Positions 5,524-11,703 of a stretch of DNA of 11,703 nucleotides are shown here, one piece after another; the stretch's first letter is position 1, and every line of letters starts with the position of its first letter. A program made the position numbers and the translations under genes. The DNA is from Oscillospiraceae bacterium (GTDB lineage Bacteria > Bacillota_A > Clostridia > Oscillospirales > Oscillospiraceae), in contig JAGBEM010000282.1 of the NCBI GenBank assembly GCA_017936985.1, positions 1 through 11,703 on the forward strand. The letters run 5' to 3'. The notes beneath the pieces were generated by a model. The model was not told the origin of the DNA, searched no databases, and saw only the letters and a program-made list of their open reading frames with translations.

Positions 5524-6432
5524 ATGATCATTGATGCACACGCACATGCTTATGATATACTTGCCGGCTACGGTGCCAGAGGTGAATGCCGTCCTCTGGG
5601 AAAAGGCCGGGGTATTTGGGCCACCGGTGAGATCGAACAGTTTTTTCCCGAAGAATACGGTGATCTGGGATTCACCGCAGAAACGCTGATGGAGCTGATG
5701 GCGAAAAATGGCGTAGATCATGCCGTGCTGCTCCAGGGCGGTAACTACGGTTTTCATAATGACTATGCCGCCGAAGCTGCCAGAAAGTATCCCGACAAAT
5801 TCACTGCCGTGGGCACATTGGATCCCTACGGCAAGAATGCAGAAAAGATCCTGGACCGGTTCATCCGGGAATACGGATTCCGGGCACTGAAATTTGAAGC
5901 CTCTCAGTCCTGGGGACTGACCGGTTATCATCCGGATATGCGGTTTACCGCCTCGGTGTTTGCACCCATTTTGGATCGCGCCAACGAAGAAGGAATGACG
6001 GTTACCATTGACTTAGGTCCTATGAGCAACAGCAGCTTTGACACAGACCAGTTCATTCGGCTGAAAAAGATGTACCCCAACATCGTGTTTGTCATGACCC
6101 ACTGTTTTTTTGCCTGCAACGACGGAAAAAACACTTACCGCCTGGATAAGATGCGGGAGCTGGTTTCGGACCATTTTTACTTTGACATTTCCAATCTTCC
6201 GGTATTTGTGAAAGAGCCATATCCCTTCCCCAGCCAGCAGGAATTTCTGCGGCAGGCGCGACAGGTCATAGGTGCCCACCGAATGATCTGGGGCACCGAT
6301 CTTCCATCCACATTCTTGCGGTTTACCTACCGGGAAATGATCGATTTTGTGACCCGGGGCAATATTTTTACCGATGATGAGCTTGAGCTGGTCATGGCAG
6401 AAAACGCACGGCATGTGTATCACATCAAGTAA
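5524..6432 (+). CDS. Amidohydrolase family 2 (Amidohydro_2) metal-dependent hydrolase or decarboxylase
   Basis: A 302-aa protein, usual for the COG2159/ACMSD-like group, which folds as a TIM barrel and hydrolyses or decarboxylates small cyclic or carboxylated substrates. The metal-binding HxH motif is at the first strand (MIIDAHAHAY, His6 and His8). His193 in FVMTHCF lies at a later strand end, and the catalytic-type Asp259 lies in WGTDLPS. At the fifth strand, where many family members have a metal-ligand His, this protein reads TVTIDLGP with Asp163. There is no signal peptide, so it is cytoplasmic. The ATG at 5524 follows GAAAGG about 9 nt upstream, a moderate site. It probably shares a message with the binding protein through the intervening hairpin, and is closed by a strong terminator. 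The substrate is unknown. Confidence 0.88.
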   Translation: MIIDAHAHAYDILAGYGARGECRPLGKGRGIWATGEIEQFFPEEYGDLGFTAETLMELMAKNGVDHAVLLQGGNYGFHNDYAAEAARKYPDKFTAVGTLDPYGKNAEKILDRFIREYGFRALKFEASQSWGLTGYHPDMRFTASVFAPILDRANEEGMTVTIDLGPMSNSSFDTDQFIRLKKMYPNIVFVMTHCFFACNDGKNTYRLDKMRELVSDHFYFDISNLPVFVKEPYPFPSQQEFLRQARQVIGAHRMIWGTDLPSTFLRFTYREMIDFVTRGNIFTDDELELVMAENARHVYHIK

Positions 6433-6440
6433 ACGCCACC

Positions 6441-6474
6441 AATCCCCGGGGTTTCCCCGGGGATTCAATTTTCT
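6441..6474 (+). terminator. Terminator after the amidohydrolase gene
   Basis: A perfect 11-bp stem, AATCCCCGGGG (6441-6451) with its complement at 6455-6465, has a tight TTT loop and is followed by CAATTTTCT. It starts 8 nt after the stop codon and separates this unit from the nucleoside operon. Confidence 0.85.
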
Positions 6475-6523
6475 GTTTAGTGGCAGAAACCGGTGTTGAT
6501 TGTGGATTTTGCACGGATTGCTC

Positions 6524-6552
6524 TTGCATATTAGCTGTAGATTTGGTACAAT
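6524..6552 (+). promoter_or_regulatory. Promoter of the tdk-deoC-deoD-deoB-cdd operon
   Basis: TTGCAT (6524-6529), 17 bp, then TACAAT (6547-6552): five of six consensus bases in the -10 box and four in the -35 box, at ideal spacing. The expected start is near 6559, about 20 nt before the tdk ATG. No clear DeoR- or CytR-like operator was identified nearby. Confidence 0.75.
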
Positions 6553-6580
6553 GTAGGGACGGAAACAGGAGGATAGAGAG

Positions 6581-7183
6581 ATGGCAAAGCTATATTTCAA
6601 GTACGGTGCCATGGGCTCCAGCAAAACCGCCCAGGCGCTGATCACCAGGTATAATTATGAAGAGAACGATATGTCCGCATGGCTGATCAAGCCCAGTGCC
6701 GACACCCGGGATGGAGTCGACATCTTGCGCAGCCGCATTGGCTTGGAGGCAAGCGTCGAAGTGATGACGCCGGAAACGGATATCTATGAGCGCTTCTGTC
6801 AGACCCGGGCAGGTAAGTGCCATGCAGTGATCGTGGATGAATGCCAATTTTTGACAGAAAAGCAGATCGATGAACTGCGGCAGATCGTGGACGATTATGA
6901 CATTCCCGTCATGTGCTTTGGCCTGCGCACGGATTTTCAGACCAAGCTGTTTCCCGGCAGCCGCCGGCTGATGGAACTGGCAGACTGCATTGAAGAGATC
7001 AAGACGATGTGCGACTGCGGCTGCAAGGCTACGGTCAATGCCCGTATCAACGACGGCTACATCGTCACCGAGGGCGCACAGGTGCAGCTGGGCGGTAACG
7101 ACAGCTACATTGCTATGTGCCACCGGTGCTACAAAAAAGGCATCCGGGAACATAAAAAAATCAAATTACACGGACAAAACTAA
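6581..7183 (+). CDS. tdk: Thymidine kinase (type II)
   Basis: Phosphorylates thymidine (and deoxyuridine) to the monophosphate with ATP, in the cytosol. The 200-aa length is normal. The P-loop GAMGSSKT is at residues 9-16. The Walker B/catalytic segment VIVDECQF (83-90) includes Glu87 as the expected general base. The nucleoside-lid region FGLRTDFQ is at 113-120. The structural zinc site is formed by Cys144/Cys146 (CDCG) and Cys180/Cys183 (CHRC). The ATG follows AGGAGG at 8 nt spacing. It is the first gene of a five-gene operon, with deoC beginning 17 nt after its stop. Its place with deo genes fits a choice between salvage of thymidine and degradation of its sugar. Confidence 0.96.
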   Translation: MAKLYFKYGAMGSSKTAQALITRYNYEENDMSAWLIKPSADTRDGVDILRSRIGLEASVEVMTPETDIYERFCQTRAGKCHAVIVDECQFLTEKQIDELRQIVDDYDIPVMCFGLRTDFQTKLFPGSRRLMELADCIEEIKTMCDCGCKATVNARINDGYIVTEGAQVQLGGNDSYIAMCHRCYKKGIREHKKIKLHGQN

Positions 7184-7200
7184 GATTAAGGAGATATACT

Positions 7201-7869
7201 ATGGAACTGAAAGACATTCTGGCTAAGTGCGACCACACACTGCTTGCTCAGACCGCTACCTGGGCTGAAATCAAAGGCATCTGCGACGACGGCATGAAGT
7301 ATCAGACGGCTTCCGTCTGCATTCCTGCCTCTTTTGTGAAGCAGGCTAAGGAATATGTAGGCGAAAGATTAGCTATCTGCACCGTTATCGGTTTCCCCAA
7401 CGGCTACGCTACCACCGCCTCCAAGTGTTTTATGGCAAGTGATGCCGTAGATAACGGCGCGGACGAGGTGGATATGGTCATCAACATCGGCTGGGCAAAG
7501 GAAGGCAAGTTTGATGCCATCACCGAAGAAATTGCCGCCATCAAGGCTGCCTGCAAGGGTAAGCTGCTGAAGGTCATCATCGAGACCTGCCTCTTAAGCG
7601 ACGAGGAAAAAATCGCCCTGTGCAAGTGCGTCACCGATGCCAAGGCCGACTACATCAAAACTTCCACCGGCTTCAGCAAGGCTGGTGCTACCTTTGCAGA
7701 TGTGGAGCTGTTTGCCAAGCACATCGGTCCTGACGTGAAGATCAAGGCCGCCGGCGGTATCTCCAGCCTGGAGGATGCCGAAAAGTTTATCGCTCTGGGC
7801 GCTGACCGCCTGGGCACCAGCCGGATCGTCAAGATCGCAAAGGGTCTTGAAAACGATGGCACATACTAA
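7201..7869 (+). CDS. deoC: Deoxyribose-phosphate aldolase
   Basis: Cleaves 2-deoxyribose-5-phosphate to glyceraldehyde-3-phosphate and acetaldehyde, the last step of deoxynucleoside catabolism. The 222-aa protein is typical of the class I TIM-barrel DeoC family. The Schiff-base lysine is Lys153 in DYIKTSTGF. The second catalytic lysine is Lys182 in VKIKAAGGI. The conserved Asp91 is in ADEVDMVIN, and Lys124 is in LLKVIIET. The phosphate-binding glycine motif AAGGI and the GTSR segment near the C-terminus are present. The ribosome binding site AAGGAGATATACT precedes ATG at 7201. It lies between tdk and deoD with short gaps. Confidence 0.97.
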   Translation: MELKDILAKCDHTLLAQTATWAEIKGICDDGMKYQTASVCIPASFVKQAKEYVGERLAICTVIGFPNGYATTASKCFMASDAVDNGADEVDMVINIGWAKEGKFDAITEEIAAIKAACKGKLLKVIIETCLLSDEEKIALCKCVTDAKADYIKTSTGFSKAGATFADVELFAKHIGPDVKIKAAGGISSLEDAEKFIALGADRLGTSRIVKIAKGLENDGTY

Positions 7870-7889
7870 AGAATCAAAGGAGAATAGAT

Positions 7890-8642
7890 ATGTCCAACTT
7901 TCCTACTACTCCCCATATCAATGTGCAAAATGAAATCGGCTTCGGCAAGACTGTGCTGATGCCCGGCGATCCCCTGCGGTCCAAGTTTATTGCAGAAAAC
8001 TTTCTGGAAAATCCCGTGCTGGTAAATAATGTCCGGGGCGTCCACGGCTACACCGGCTACTATAAGGGCGTAAAGGTCTCCGTTATGGCTTCCGGCATGG
8101 GTATGCCTGCCATCGGTATCTACTCCCACGAGCTATTCAACTTCTTCGGCGTGGAAAACATCATCCGTGTCGGTTCTGCCGGCTCCATTCAGGATCATAT
8201 TGATCTGTATGACATCGTACTGGCACAGGGTGCCTGCACTGACTCCAACTTTGCGCACCAATTCCACATTCCCGGCACCTTTGCTCCCATTGCTAACTTC
8301 GAGCTGCTCAGCGAAGCCGTCAAGGCTTGTGAAGCAAACGGTGCCAAGTATCATGTGGGCAATGTAAACTCGTCTGATGTTTTCTACGGCGACCACGAAG
8401 GTGTGCCTGAGGGCCTGGACAGTGTATACGGCCTGAAAAAGATGAGCGTTATGGCTTTGGAAATGGAAGCAGCTGCTCTGTATATGAACGCGGCCCGGTA
8501 CGGCAAGCGAGGCCTGTGCATCTGCACCATTTCTGACCATGTCCTCAAGGGCGCGGAAACCACAGCCGAAGAGCGGCAGACTGCATTTACCCAGATGATG
8601 AAGGTCGCTCTGGATGTGGCTGTAGCTATGGAGAACAAATAA
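7890..8642 (+). CDS. deoD: Purine-nucleoside phosphorylase, DeoD type
   Basis: Phosphorolyses purine ribo- and deoxyribonucleosides to free base and pentose-1-phosphate, normally as a hexamer. At 250 aa it is slightly longer than the E. coli enzyme. Family landmarks are MPGDPLR (24-30, phosphate binding, Arg30), ASGMGMPAIGIYSHEL (67-82), RVGSAGS (93-99, phosphate/ribose site), ALEMEAAALY (189-198, with the ribose-binding Glu) and TISDH (213-217), where Asp216 is the expected general acid at the purine. AAAGGAG lies 8-9 nt before ATG at 7890, 20 nt after deoC. Its product feeds DeoB, encoded next. Confidence 0.97.
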   Translation: MSNFPTTPHINVQNEIGFGKTVLMPGDPLRSKFIAENFLENPVLVNNVRGVHGYTGYYKGVKVSVMASGMGMPAIGIYSHELFNFFGVENIIRVGSAGSIQDHIDLYDIVLAQGACTDSNFAHQFHIPGTFAPIANFELLSEAVKACEANGAKYHVGNVNSSDVFYGDHEGVPEGLDSVYGLKKMSVMALEMEAAALYMNAARYGKRGLCICTISDHVLKGAETTAEERQTAFTQMMKVALDVAVAMENK

Positions 8643-8674
8643 ACCACACTGTCATTAACAGCGAGGTGAATCCT

Positions 8675-9835
8675 ATGAAACGCGTATTCTTAATTGTTCT
8701 TGACTCTTTCGGCATCGGTCAGATGCCGGACAGCGCCGCTTTTGGCGATGTGAATGTCAACACGTTGGCCTCCTGCGCCAAATCGGAACATCTGCATATC
8801 CCCAATATGATCGCCGCCGGCCTTGGCAATATCGACGGCGTGACCTGCCTGCCTAAGGCGGCTGCCAGCGGTGCTTATGCCCGGTTGGCAGAAAGCTCCA
8901 TGGGCAAGGACACCACCATCGGTCACTGGGAGATCGCCGGTATCGTATCGCCGGATCCTCTGCCTACCTACCCCAACGGATTTCCGGAAGAGGTATTGGC
9001 TCCCTTCCGGGAGGCAACCGGTCGCGGCGTGCTTGCCAACGCTCCCTGGAGCGGAACGGCAGTCATTGATGAATACGGCGAGGAACACATGAAGACCGGG
9101 GATCTGATCGTCTATACCTCCGCCGACTCGGTGTTCCAGATCGCTGCCCACGAGGAAATCGTTCCCCCGGAACAGCTGTACGAATATTGCCGCATTGCCC
9201 GGAAGCTTTTGCAGGGCAAGCATGGCGTTGGCCGGGTCATCGCCCGTCCCTTTGTCGGTACGCCCGGCAATTTCAAGCGGACTTCCAACCGCCACGACTT
9301 CTCTCTGGAGCCGCCGAAGGATACCCTTTTAGATGTACTGAAAAAAGCCGGGCTGGCCAGCATTGGCGTGGGTAAGATCAACGACATTTTTGCCGGTCGG
9401 GGTACTACGGAGCACGTCTATAACAAGTCCAACGCCAACGGCATGGAGCACACATTGCACTATGCCAATCAGGATTTTACAGGCTTGTGCTTTGTGAATC
9501 TGGTGGACTTCGACATGAATTTCGGTCACCGCCGGGATATTGACGGCTATGCCAAGGCCCTCAGCGAATTTGACGCCTGGCTGCCCAGCCTCCTGGAAAA
9601 ACTGGGGGATGATGATGTAGTGATGATCACTGCTGACCACGGCTGTGACCCCGGTTATACCGCCACCACTGACCACACCAGAGAATATGTTCCGCTGCTG
9701 ATTTTGGGCAAGCAGGTCAAGCCTGTCAATTTGGGCACCCGGACATCCTTTGCAGACATTGCCGCCACTGCAGCGCAGCTGCTGGGTGTGGAACTGGACA
9801 CCCCAGGTAAGAGCTTTGCGGAGGTGATCCTGTGA
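8675..9835 (+). CDS. deoB: Phosphopentomutase
   Basis: Interconverts (deoxy)ribose-1-phosphate and -5-phosphate, linking DeoD to DeoC. The start ATG at 8675 is preferred over the in-frame GTG at 8666, because GAGGTGA there is the ribosome binding site itself. This gives 386 aa. It belongs to the alkaline-phosphatase superfamily with Mn2+ ligands: Asp10 (VLDSFGIG), Asp280 and His285 (DFDMNFGHR), Asp321 and His322 (ADHGCD), and His334 (TDHTRE). The phosphorylated threonine is expected at Thr80 in GKDTTIGHWE. The cap domain covers roughly residues 100-215. The stop overlaps the cdd start (GTGA). Confidence 0.96.
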   Translation: MKRVFLIVLDSFGIGQMPDSAAFGDVNVNTLASCAKSEHLHIPNMIAAGLGNIDGVTCLPKAAASGAYARLAESSMGKDTTIGHWEIAGIVSPDPLPTYPNGFPEEVLAPFREATGRGVLANAPWSGTAVIDEYGEEHMKTGDLIVYTSADSVFQIAAHEEIVPPEQLYEYCRIARKLLQGKHGVGRVIARPFVGTPGNFKRTSNRHDFSLEPPKDTLLDVLKKAGLASIGVGKINDIFAGRGTTEHVYNKSNANGMEHTLHYANQDFTGLCFVNLVDFDMNFGHRRDIDGYAKALSEFDAWLPSLLEKLGDDDVVMITADHGCDPGYTATTDHTREYVPLLILGKQVKPVNLGTRTSFADIAATAAQLLGVELDTPGKSFAEVIL

Positions 9836-10236
9836 CACCCGAAAAACTGATAGAATTAGCAAAAGAAGCCATGGGTCATGCCTATGCGCCCTACTCCGGC
9901 TGCAAGGTCGGCGCGGCGCTATTGTGTGCTGACGGTACGGTGTACCAAGGGTGCAACATTGAGAACGCTTCCTTTGGCCCTACCAACTGCGCCGAGCGTA
10001 CCGCCTTTTTCAAGGCTGTATATGACGGGCATCGGGATTTTACAGCCATTGCCGTATGCGGCGGCAAGGATGGTGTCATCACCGGCTCGTTTCCGCCCTG
10101 TGGCGTTTGCCGGCAGGTGATGCGGGAGTTCTGCGAGGATGATTTTCTCATCTACATTATCGGCCCTGAAGGTTATGAGACTCAGACGCTTGCTGAACTT
10201 TTGCCCCACAGCTTTTCTTCCAAGAAAATGCAATAA
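9832..10236 (+). CDS. cdd: Cytidine deaminase
   Basis: Deaminates cytidine and deoxycytidine to uridine and deoxyuridine. The 134-aa length is that of the small tetrameric form. Zinc ligands are Cys53 (TNCAERTA, with Glu55 as proton shuttle) and Cys90 and Cys93 (PPCGVCRQ). The substrate-binding Asn42-x-Glu44 is in CNIENAS. The start is GTG at 9832, supported by GGAGGTGATCCT directly upstream inside the deoB end. The 4-nt GTGA overlap implies translational coupling to deoB. It is the last gene of the operon. The uridine or deoxyuridine produced would need a pyrimidine nucleoside phosphorylase or Tdk for further use. Confidence 0.96.
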   Translation: MTPEKLIELAKEAMGHAYAPYSGCKVGAALLCADGTVYQGCNIENASFGPTNCAERTAFFKAVYDGHRDFTAIAVCGGKDGVITGSFPPCGVCRQVMREFCEDDFLIYIIGPEGYETQTLAELLPHSFSSKKMQ

Positions 10237-10271
10237 ACAACAAGGACACCCAATCGGGTGTCCTTGTTGTT
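10236..10271. terminator. Bidirectional terminator between cdd and the GH3 gene
   Basis: A perfect 16-bp stem (10236-10251 with 10256-10271) has an AATC loop. The plus strand continues into ATTTCTTT and the minus strand into ATTGC after TTGTTT. It includes the last base of the cdd stop and two bases of the opposing GH3 stop codon, so it serves both converging transcripts. Confidence 0.85.
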
Positions 10272-11703
10272 ATTTCTTTGCCTTCAATGACTGATAGAAC
10301 GCCTTGGATTCTTTTCTGCCCCGGAAGTAGTCCCGGATGAACCGGTAAAGTCCCCGGAAGAAATGTCCGTTGACCCAGAATACCACATCCTCTGCCATTT
10401 TTCGGGTGACGATGCCGCCGGTCATCTGATAGAAGCCGCGGATCGGCAGATTGTAGACAAACAGCGCAGTAGGTGCCGGATCGCCCTTGGCACGGGATTT
10501 TTCGATGTTTTTGCCTACGGCTCTTCCTATCCACCGGGCAACCGGGCTTTTCGCCTGAGGGAACCTGCTGATGGTATCCAAAACCGTCAGTTCCTTACTC
10601 CAGTGACCATCGGGGATGGGGTGACCGAGGAGGGCTTCAAATTCCGCATTGCTGACCTGTGCGATCTTACCGCTGCGGTAGCTGGGCAGAGTCTGTTCCG
10701 GGATCGGTGCGTCTGTACCGAAGACCCGGATGGTGGCAGTCAGCCGAATATCGCTGACGCTGGAGCCTACACAGACATCGTAGTTGGCGGTTTCCGTTTC
10801 AAAACGGCCTGTGATGGTGTTGAAATACCGGAACGCTTTATCGTCCAGAGTGACCGTGACCCGTTGGCTTTCGCCGGCCTTCAAAAAGACCTTTTGAAAG
10901 CCTTTTAATTCTTTTCTGGGGCGAAACACCTTGCCTGTACGGCAGGTGATATAGACCTGCGCCACTTCCGCACCGTCCACAGTGCCGGTGTTGGTCAGGG
11001 TGAAGGATACCTGTTTCCCGTCTGCTGTCAGATCAGAGTAGGAGAAATTGGTGTAACTAAGGCCGTGGCCAAAGGGATAACGCACTGGTATACCGGCGGT
11101 TTCATAGTAGCGATAACCAATATACAGACCCTCCCGGTATTCGCTGGTTCGTTCCGGGCTGGGATAGTAGCGATATGCAGGGGTGTCTTCCAAGCTGCAG
11201 GGCCAGGATTCTGCCAGGTGGCCCGAGGGATTGATCTCGCCCACCAGTGCCTGGGCCATTGCCGCTGCACCGGCTTGTCCACCCAGATAGCCATGGATGG
11301 CTGCCCGGTACTGTTCTTTGGGCGGCATCAAAAAGGGACTGCCGCCGGAAAGCACCAGTACCACATTGGGGTTGACCTTGCTCACTGCTTCGATCAGCGC
11401 AAGCTGCACCGGAGGCAGCTCCATATGGGTACGGTCTGCGCCCTCGCTCTCGGAAGTTTCGTCCAAGCCTACGCACAAAAGCACAACCTGGGCATTTTTT
11501 GCTGCATTTATAGCCGCTTCCAACAGATGCGGATCTGTTTCCGTTTGTGCCCGGCGGTAGCCTTGGGCATATTCCGTCAGCTTTACCGGGGTCTGGTACA
11601 GCCAGTCCCACAAATTCGTCATCATTGTGGGATTGACCAGAGAAGAGCCTGAGCCCTGATACCGGGGCGTTTCGCCAAAATCTCCGATGACCGCCACCTG
11701 GGT
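10270..11703 (-). CDS. Glycoside hydrolase family 3, beta-glucosidase-like (partial, N-terminus beyond window)
   Basis: The minus-strand frame is open from the window edge for 477 residues to the stop at 10270-10272. The visible part begins TQVAVIGDFGETPRYQGSGS, which is internal to GH3 enzymes, so the GTG near the edge is not a start. The GH3 C-terminal alpha/beta domain spans about the first 215 residues, with the LDETSESEGADRTHMELP block and SGGSPFLMP. A fibronectin-III-like domain follows (HGLSYTNFSY, NTGTVDGAEVAQVYI, RPRKELKGF, to about residue 328). About 150 further residues, with no motif I can name, complete the protein. The domain with the catalytic nucleophile lies outside the window. 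GH3 enzymes of this layout release glucose or related sugars from beta-linked oligosaccharides. No signal can be judged. It converges on cdd and is independent of it. Confidence 0.9.
   Translation of the reverse strand, partial: TQVAVIGDFGETPRYQGSGSSLVNPTMMTNLWDWLYQTPVKLTEYAQGYRRAQTETDPHLLEAAINAAKNAQVVLLCVGLDETSESEGADRTHMELPPVQLALIEAVSKVNPNVVLVLSGGSPFLMPPKEQYRAAIHGYLGGQAGAAAMAQALVGEINPSGHLAESWPCSLEDTPAYRYYPSPERTSEYREGLYIGYRYYETAGIPVRYPFGHGLSYTNFSYSDLTADGKQVSFTLTNTGTVDGAEVAQVYITCRTGKVFRPRKELKGFQKVFLKAGESQRVTVTLDDKAFRYFNTITGRFETETANYDVCVGSSVSDIRLTATIRVFGTDAPIPEQTLPSYRSGKIAQVSNAEFEALLGHPIPDGHWSKELTVLDTISRFPQAKSPVARWIGRAVGKNIEKSRAKGDPAPTALFVYNLPIRGFYQMTGGIVTRKMAEDVVFWVNGHFFRGLYRFIRDYFRGRKESKAFYQSLKAKK

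Noticed and set aside
6470..6489. TTTCTG/CAGAAA inverted repeat upstream of the tdk promoter as a possible operator
   Set aside because: Only six bases per arm around an 8-nt spacer, overlapping the tail of the upstream terminator. It has no match to a known deo operator and could be chance.
8666..8674. GTG at 8666 as the deoB start
   Set aside because: It falls within the GAGGTGA ribosome binding site of the ATG at 8675, and family members begin at the MKRVFLIVLD segment.

Overview
The window reads as chromosomal DNA from a Gram-positive anaerobe of the Clostridia, most likely a gut Oscillospiraceae/Ruminococcaceae-type organism. This is inferred from strong AGGAGG-type ribosome binding sites, sigma-A-like promoters, an S-layer-homology surface protein, a lipobox substrate-binding lipoprotein, a GH3 glycosidase, and moderate GC content. 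There is no rRNA or other taxonomic marker, so the assignment is tentative. No tRNA, rRNA, CRISPR array, insertion sequence or integrase gene was seen.

Layout. (1) Positions 1-727, minus strand: a low-molecular-weight protein tyrosine phosphatase gene is translationally coupled (ATGA overlap) to a DUF2284 putative metal-binding protein that runs off the left edge. Both are read from a near-consensus promoter. (2) Positions 842-2136, plus strand: a visibly AT-richer island of small unrecognised genes. It holds a 165-aa single-membrane-span protein, an adjacent ~90-codon gene broken by an in-frame TAA, and, behind its own promoter and leader, a 73-aa acidic protein closed by a strong terminator. 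(3) Positions 2219-3467: a secreted 403-aa protein with Ig/cadherin-like modules and three SLH repeats, plus its terminator. (4) Positions 3527-6465: a family-1 ABC substrate-binding lipoprotein followed by an Amidohydro_2 enzyme, separated by a perfect 15-bp hairpin, with no ABC permease or ATPase in the window. (5) Positions 6524-10271: a compact nucleoside salvage operon tdk-deoC-deoD-deoB-cdd, with a clear promoter and a 16-bp terminator. (6) Positions 10270-11703, minus strand: the C-terminal part of a GH3 beta-glucosidase-like enzyme, converging on cdd at the shared terminator.

Working together. The salvage operon is the best-understood unit. Cdd deaminates (deoxy)cytidine, DeoD phosphorolyses purine (deoxy)nucleosides to pentose-1-phosphate, DeoB isomerises this to the 5-phosphate, and DeoC cleaves deoxyribose-5-phosphate to acetaldehyde and glyceraldehyde-3-phosphate. 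Tdk diverts thymidine back to dTMP. A pyrimidine nucleoside phosphorylase and a nucleoside transporter must lie elsewhere if they exist.

Overall the window is mostly ordinary. The parts least explained by known biology are the small-gene island at about 0.84-2.1 kb and the orphan binding-protein/amidohydrolase pair with its intergenic hairpin. I did not find a convincing new multi-gene system.
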